This document shows, piece after piece, positions 62,425 through 64,000 of a stretch of 64,000 bases of DNA; positions within the stretch are counted from its first letter, which is position 1, and the number at the start of each line of letters is the position of its first letter. Origin of the DNA: Lepus europaeus (taxonomy: Eukaryota > Chordata > Mammalia > Lagomorpha > Leporidae). Location of the stretch: contig NC_084836.1 of assembly GCF_033115175.1 (NCBI RefSeq), positions 71,285,297-71,349,296 on the forward strand. The letters run 5' to 3'. A model generated the notes under the pieces. The model was not told the origin of the DNA and searched no databases. It worked only from the letters and a program-made list of their open reading frames with translations. The position numbers were made by a program, and so were the translations under genes.

Positions 62425-62560
62425 TAGTTGGGTCCTTGTTACCCACAGGGGAGACATGTGTTGAGTTCCTGCCTATTGTGGGCATATCAGGGGTGAACCA
62501 GCTGATGGAAGATCTCTGTCTCTCTCCTGCAAGTAAATACAAATAAATTTCAAAAATTGC

Positions 62561-62879
62561 CTTTCTGGAAAAACTAAAAGGTAAGCTTATTAGGGCACCA
62601 AAAAAAAAAATCTTTGGCTAGTTTCTTGATAATATGCATTTTCCACGACTTTTTTGGTGAAGAGTCCATATATAGTTTGTGGCTGTAGATTGTTATTAAG
62701 TAATGGAAACTTTTTTTTTTTTCTTCCAATTTTTCCCTGCTTCAAGCTCTGCCCTGGGGTTCAGGCAGCCTTGTTGGGACTTTGCGTGGACAGGAGCTGG
62801 GCACTGCGGGCAGGGTCTCCAGGTCTCCAGGCCCAGGGACCAAGGGCGGGACTGTGCTAGTGGGAGGAGCCACCCGCCT
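62561..62879. other. Flank of the ADCY6-side CpG island
   Basis: Poly(A) and poly(T) runs at 62600-62610 and 62710-62722; no gene seen. Confidence 0.5.
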
Positions 62880-64000
62880 AGGGTTCAATTTGCGCTCACA
62901 AGGATTTTCCCATCCCCCCCCCTCCCCCGGCCCCCTCCCCGCCCAGTAACTTGGGCGGCCCCTTCTTGCGGGAAATAAGTAAAAGTCCCAAACCACTTTC
63001 CACTCGTGCAACGCCCAGCAGCGCGGCAGAAAGCGTTGGGTGAAGGGGGGAGGGGAGGGCCCCTGTAAGTTGGCAGGTACGGGGGTAGGGCTCCCCAGAG
63101 ACCGGGGCGGGGGGCAGCGTAGGGGTTCCCGACCCCTTTCTTCTGGGCTGTGGTGCGGCAGGTTCACGTTGGGGTCGCAGCCTCCGAGGGGGCTGGCTGG
63201 TGGAAGAGGACAGAAGAGGCGTGCGGGCAAGCAGGCCGCGCACACCTGGCGCCTTGTGGAATGAAATCTTAATTAATTATTAAACTGAGTTCCCGCGGGA
63301 GGGAGCTGGGCCGCGGCAGCGAGGGCGGGAATGGCAGGGTGGGGGCGGGGGCCCGCAGGACTGGAGGGGTGTTGGAGGGGCGCTGGGCGCCTGCTCGGCC
63401 CCCGGGGACTGGGTCCCGGGGGACTGCGACCCTCAGTGGGCGGGGTGCGGTGGTCGCCGCCGGGGGGCGGTGGATTTGCCCGCGCGCGCGCGCGCGCAGC
63501 GACCCCGGGGCGAGGTGGGAGTGGGAGGCTGCAGCGCACAGCTCCGAGTGGCGGGAGGGGGCGGGCGGCACGGCCCCCTCCCCGGGGTCCTGATCCCAGA
63601 ACAGTGGCTACTTGTTTCCCGAGACTGGGGGAGGAAGCGGCTGGAGGGGAGCAGGGCGGGCGTGCGGAGCAGGGAGGGCGGTGGGTGGGGGGCTCCCCTT
63701 TCTCGAGCTCCAGCGCCCGACCCCGCTCTTCCGAGGGCTGTGGGCAGCGCGGCTCCTGCAGAAGGGGGGAGGGGGACCCCGGACAAAAGGAGCTTGTGCC
63801 TTTAAGGCGGGGAGTCCGGGAGCCAGCGGGGAGGGGACTTCTGGATCCGGGGTAGAGGGCGCTGCGCTGGACAACAGGGAGGGGGCGAGGGCCGGGCGGA
63901 CGCCGGGCGGCGGGGGGTACTGCTGGCCGGCGGCACGGAGGAGGACGGCGCGGCGGCCGCCCGGCCGGGGCCCGCGGGGGCGGCGCCGACCCCCGCCGGC
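62880..64000 (+). promoter_or_regulatory. ADCY6: CpG island, probable ADCY6 promoter/5' exon (continues past the edge)
   Basis: GC content and CpG density rise sharply from about 62880 to the edge, with many GC boxes and a (CG)8-9 run at 63480-63497. In human, ADCY6 is the next gene upstream of CACNB3, transcribed divergently, so a plus-strand ADCY6 start is expected here. No ADCY6 coding sequence is visible, consistent with a non-coding first exon, so the assignment rests on synteny. Confidence 0.5.

Larger units (their letters stand above)
61735..62560 (+). mobile_element. Outermost, old C-repeat SINE of a three-level nest
   Basis: Pieces at 61735-61902 and 62425-62560, ending GGAAGATCTCTGTCTCTC and an AAATACAAATAAATTTC tail. 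Confidence 0.8.

Noticed and set aside
47176-62560. Many similar, regularly recurring blocks of about 320 bp
   Set aside because: Interspersed SINE copies in both orientations with poly(A) ends and target duplications, not a tandem array, CRISPR or segmental duplication.
63854-63864. CTCF-like core AGAGGGCGCTG in the right-edge CpG island
   Set aside because: Only the 3' half of the motif matches, which is common by chance in CG-rich DNA; the same applies to the core at about 40412-40428.

Overview
The window is nuclear DNA of a lagomorph, most likely rabbit (Oryctolagus cuniculus). The evidence is about 60 copies of the lagomorph tRNA-derived C-repeat SINE (CSINE) in several age classes, plus three vertebrate genes whose spliced reading frames can be rebuilt completely with GT-AG introns. 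The gene order matches human 12q13.12 in reverse orientation: RND1 (+), DDX23 (+), CACNB3 (-), then a large CpG island at the right edge where synteny predicts the 5' end of ADCY6 (+). There is no sign of a prokaryotic, viral or otherwise novel gene system.

Region by region. 0-2.7 kb: upstream of RND1, with SINEs and a possible old LTR. 2.7-11.04 kb: RND1, 5 exons, 232 codons, behind a TATA box and three evenly spaced inverted CCAAT boxes; intron 4 is almost solid SINE. 11-15.9 kb: intergenic SINEs and a probable ERV1-type solo LTR. 15.9-31.6 kb: DDX23, a non-coding exon 1 plus 16 coding exons, 820 codons; intron 1 (4.9 kb) is filled with SINEs and one MaLR LTR. 31.6-32.2 kb: the short gap between two converging 3' ends. 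32.2-43.1 kb: CACNB3 on the minus strand, 13 exons giving 477 codons, with a second promoter and alternative first coding exon 2.5 kb further upstream. 43.1-47.1 kb: GC-rich sequence with a strong CTCF-type motif. 47.1-62.6 kb: a repeat-rich spacer of SINEs, LINE-1 and LINE-2 fragments and microsatellites, including SINEs nested three deep. 62.8-64 kb: CpG island, probably the ADCY6 promoter.

The three genes share no pathway. RND1 is a constitutively GTP-bound, farnesylated Rho-family protein that antagonises RhoA signalling and loosens adhesion. DDX23 is the U5 snRNP DEAD-box helicase (Prp28 homologue) that helps swap U1 for U6 at the 5' splice site. CACNB3 is the beta-3 subunit of voltage-gated calcium channels. 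Coding exon boundaries were checked by reading phase: coding lengths sum to 699, 2463 and 1434 nt. Transcript ends, SINE edges (roughly +/-10 bp unless target-site duplications are given) and regulatory motifs are less certain. Comparisons with human proteins are from memory.
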